Below, piece after piece: positions 20,791 through 22,746 of a stretch of 22,746 bases of DNA; within the stretch, counting starts at the first letter, position 1, and every line of letters begins with the position of its first letter. The notes below the pieces were generated by a model. It did not search any database. It worked only from the letters and a program-made list of their open reading frames with translations, and was not told the DNA's origin. Origin of the DNA: SAR202 cluster bacterium (GTDB taxonomy: Bacteria > Chloroflexota > Dehalococcoidia > SAR202 > CAJWER01); assembly GCA_030740335.1 (NCBI GenBank), contig JASLXL010000212.1, positions 1-22,746 of the forward strand, in the 5' to 3' direction. The position numbers and the translations under genes were made by a program.

Positions 20791-21927
20791 CTAGACCGTG
20801 GCAATAAATGCAGGCTTCTCGAAGCGGCCGTTCACAATTGGGGTCGCGTCGACACCCATCCAATCTTCGAGGACCGTCGTGTAAAGACCACGGAAGTCCA
20901 AGTTCGGCGCGAGATCGCCGTCTTTTAGTGCCTCGGCACGGGTCTCTGGATAAAAGCTGTACATACCGCCAGCCACCTGGGGTCCAATCGCGAAACTAAC
21001 CCCGGCGGCACCGTGGTCCGTACCGGAGCCATTCTCTTTCACTCTGCGTCCAAACTCTGAAAAGATGAACATCATGACGTTGTCCGCCGCATCGTGCTCG
21101 TGTAGGTCATCCCAGAAGTCAGCCACAGCACTAGATACCTGGCTCCACAACTGGGGATGGTTTGAACCCTGAGCGGCATGGGTATCAAAACCGCCGTGTT
21201 CGGTGTAAAAGACGCGGGCACCCAGGCCAGCAAGAAGTATTTTCGAAACATCCTTGAGCTTGTCGGCCAGCGGATTCGAGGCGTACTCGACACCGGAAGA
21301 GTAACCATCAGGGGCCGTTCGTAGCATGTCCGCCCCCTTCAGTGCGTCCAAGCCGGTCTGCCCGAGGTAGTCCATCACAGGGCCAGACCCGATCGCAGGG
21401 GCATACATACTGGCGAAACGCTGCAGCATCTGGTCACGCTGTTGCTTTTGTTCGATGGCCGTCAGCAGTCCGTAAGTTGAGAGGTCTGCCACCGACGCTA
21501 CGGATACGTTAGGGGCCACAAGTGCCCTCGGTAGGCCATAGCCCACGTTCACGGCGGTAACCGGATTCGCACCTTCCGGATCCAGCTCTCTAATCGCCTG
21601 TCCAAGCCAGCCTTCGGTGCCAACCTTGTCCGGCTCTGCAGTGTGCCAGATATCCATTGCGCGAAAATGGGACCGCGTAGCGTTCTCCCAGCCTACGCCA
21701 TGGACCACGGCCATGTCACCGCGATCGAAAATTTCCTTCATTGGTCCCATCGACGGGTTAAAGGCAAGTTGATCGTCGAGTTTGTGGACCTGCTCTTCGG
21801 GGAAGTGCAGAGTTTGTCTATTGTCATAGTAGTTGGGATCCTGGTACGGTATCACCGTATTCAGGTAATCATTACCCCCAGTGAGTTGCACAACCACCAG
21901 CACCGGGTCTTTTTGGGATGTAGCCAT
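20791..21927 (-). CDS. DUF1501 family protein without a Tat leader
   Basis: A protein of 378 residues; TAAGGAG lies 9 bases before the ATG at 21927. DUF1501 motifs are clear: the N-terminal V-V-V-Q-L-T-G-G-N-D-Y-L-N (L-x-G-G-x-D), a V-H-G-V-G strand with S-H-F, G-G-F-D-T-H near residue 245, S-E-F-G-R-R near 292 and D-H-G near 305. These match metal-ligand positions of the alkaline phosphatase/sulfatase-like superfamily to which DUF1501 belongs. Most DUF1501 proteins begin with a twin-arginine signal; this one begins directly at the first strand and has no Arg-Arg or hydrophobic leader. It could be exported with its partner or be cytoplasmic. It is encoded 37 bases after a DUF1800 gene, the usual pairing, and before the NHL gene. 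The substrate is unknown. Confidence 0.88.
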   Translation of the reverse strand: MATSQKDPVLVVVQLTGGNDYLNTVIPYQDPNYYDNRQTLHFPEEQVHKLDDQLAFNPSMGPMKEIFDRGDMAVVHGVGWENATRSHFRAMDIWHTAEPDKVGTEGWLGQAIRELDPEGANPVTAVNVGYGLPRALVAPNVSVASVADLSTYGLLTAIEQKQQRDQMLQRFASMYAPAIGSGPVMDYLGQTGLDALKGADMLRTAPDGYSSGVEYASNPLADKLKDVSKILLAGLGARVFYTEHGGFDTHAAQGSNHPQLWSQVSSAVADFWDDLHEHDAADNVMMFIFSEFGRRVKENGSGTDHGAAGVSFAIGPQVAGGMYSFYPETRAEALKDGDLAPNLDFRGLYTTVLEDWMGVDATPIVNGRFEKPAFIATV

Positions 21928-21964
21928 CGCTACGTACTCCTTAACGTCAAATTAGGAAATTTTC

Positions 21965-22746
21965 CTAGCCGAACTGGTATTCACGGGTACCGGCAATTAG
22001 AGACAGGACCTCCCCGACCCTACTGTGGAAGTCTTCGTCAGCAGCTGCCACCGGACCTCCGCTCTCAACCTGTGCTACCAGCTCGGCCCGCGTCTGTTCC
22101 TTCACTTCCAGCGGACCCATTTGGTCAAGGCAGCCTTCTACCAAGATATCGGCACTCATGCCATGACCATTGGTGGAGCCGACCCGTCTGATAATATCCT
22201 GCACTCCGGGCAGGTCCAGGTTGCTAATCTTTTCCGACACGAAGTTAACTCGATTTATCAGCGAGCCGCTGTTGATCCACTCCTTGCCAGAGTGCCAGCC
22301 TTCAACGCTAGGAGGATCAAGAAGGGACTGACCCATGTACGTTGGCTCGTTAGGAATCAAGCCCCAACGAGGGTCTGGCCCGTTCAGGTCTCCGGTCAAT
22401 TTCAGCGTCCCCGCCACCACCTCCGCTGGGCTCTTCACCTTTTGGTATATAGCCTCTTTGAAGAAGTCAGACTTGAGCAAGAACCGGAGTGTTGGGATCA
22501 TTTCGTATCCAGAGCGAACGAACACCTCCTCGAGGGCAGTGATCGCTTTCAAGTCGCGAGGTTCCTCAATCGGCCACGCTGGGACCTGTGGTTCGTCCGC
22601 CACAAAGAAGTTGTATAGATGCCTCATGATGAACCGGGCACAAGCCGGCTGCTGCAAGATGATGTCGATAATGTCTTCGCCGTTGAAATTGCCCGTATGA
22701 CCCAGGAACGTCTTTTCACCGTTGTCGTGGTCTTCGGGCTTGTACT
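21965..22746 (-). CDS. DUF1800 family protein, C-terminal part (cut by window edge)
   Basis: The minus-strand frame is open to the right edge, so the N-terminus lies outside the window; about 260 residues are seen. The stretch T-F-L-G-H-T-G-N-F-N-G-E-D, then D-I-I-L-Q-Q-P and A-R-F-I-M-R-H-L-Y-N-F-F, is the core DUF1800 motif. It is followed by the helical region with S-P-A-E-V-V-A-G-T and the P-P-S-V-E-G-W segment near the C-terminus. An in-frame TTG at 22657 lies in the middle of this motif and is not a start. DUF1800 proteins are usually exported and encoded with DUF1501, as here, and the function is unknown. The gene would be upstream of DUF1501 and NHL in one operon. Confidence 0.88.
   Translation of the reverse strand, partial: YKPEDHDNGEKTFLGHTGNFNGEDIIDIILQQPACARFIMRHLYNFFVADEPQVPAWPIEEPRDLKAITALEEVFVRSGYEMIPTLRFLLKSDFFKEAIYQKVKSPAEVVAGTLKLTGDLNGPDPRWGLIPNEPTYMGQSLLDPPSVEGWHSGKEWINSGSLINRVNFVSEKISNLDLPGVQDIIRRVGSTNGHGMSADILVEGCLDQMGPLEVKEQTRAELVAQVESGGPVAAADEDFHSRVGEVLSLIAGTREYQFG

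Noticed and set aside
22025..22618. Plus-strand open frame (197 codons) opposite the DUF1800 gene
   Set aside because: The minus strand carries conserved DUF1800 motifs; the plus frame has no family features.

Overview
The window looks like a stretch of a bacterial chromosome of moderate-to-high GC content. It has no RNA genes, CRISPR array, transposase or phage gene that I can recognise. Several features fit a marine or groundwater Chloroflexota (SAR202/Dehalococcoidia-like) genome: lipoproteins ending in short L-A-C-G/L-A-C-S lipoboxes, a solute-binding lipoprotein with a very long Ser/Asp linker, many amidohydrolase-superfamily enzymes, arylsulfotransferase-like lipoproteins, and a DUF1501/DUF1800 pair. 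That placement is inference from gene content; no database search was possible.

Layout from left to right. (1) 2-1291 (+) is the 3' end of an FtsX-type ABC permease cut by the window edge. (2) 1417-5106 (+) is a four-gene catabolic-looking operon: a metal-ligand-poor amidohydrolase-2 protein, an intact amidohydrolase-2 protein, a class V aminotransferase-fold PLP enzyme and a phosphotriesterase-family hydrolase. A promoter candidate lies just upstream. (3) 5148-11075 (-), read right to left, is a compact operon: a membrane-anchored protein in which I see a CYTH (triphosphate tunnel) domain, a DUF4956 membrane protein, a VTC (polyphosphate polymerase-type) domain protein, and two arylsulfotransferase-fold lipoproteins. 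One of the two lipoproteins keeps all four expected active-site residues and the other has lost two. An Aur1/Ipt1-type PAP2 gene (11298-12140, -) lies upstream with its own promoter candidate. (4) 12141-12726 is a 586-base divergent intergenic region with promoters facing both ways.

(5) 12727-19531 (+) is an oligopeptide/nickel-type ABC importer region: one solute-binding lipoprotein, one DppB-like permease, one DppC-like permease, then two more DppB-like permeases. No ATPase gene is present. Perfect GC-rich hairpins follow the binding-protein gene and the DppC-like gene. (6) 19709-22746 (-), read right to left, is a DUF1800 gene cut by the window edge, a DUF1501 gene and a six-repeat NHL beta-propeller gene.

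The best candidate for an undescribed system is the minus-strand operon in (3). It puts two different triphosphate-tunnel-fold proteins (VTC and CYTH-like), a DUF4956 membrane partner and paired secreted arylsulfotransferase-like lipoproteins in one transcription unit. The idea that it makes or modifies an anionic polymer at the cell envelope is inference. The domain content and gene spacing are visible in the sequence. The second most interesting region is the importer with three DppB paralogues, whose protein sequences are nearly fixed over long blocks while their synonymous sites have diverged.
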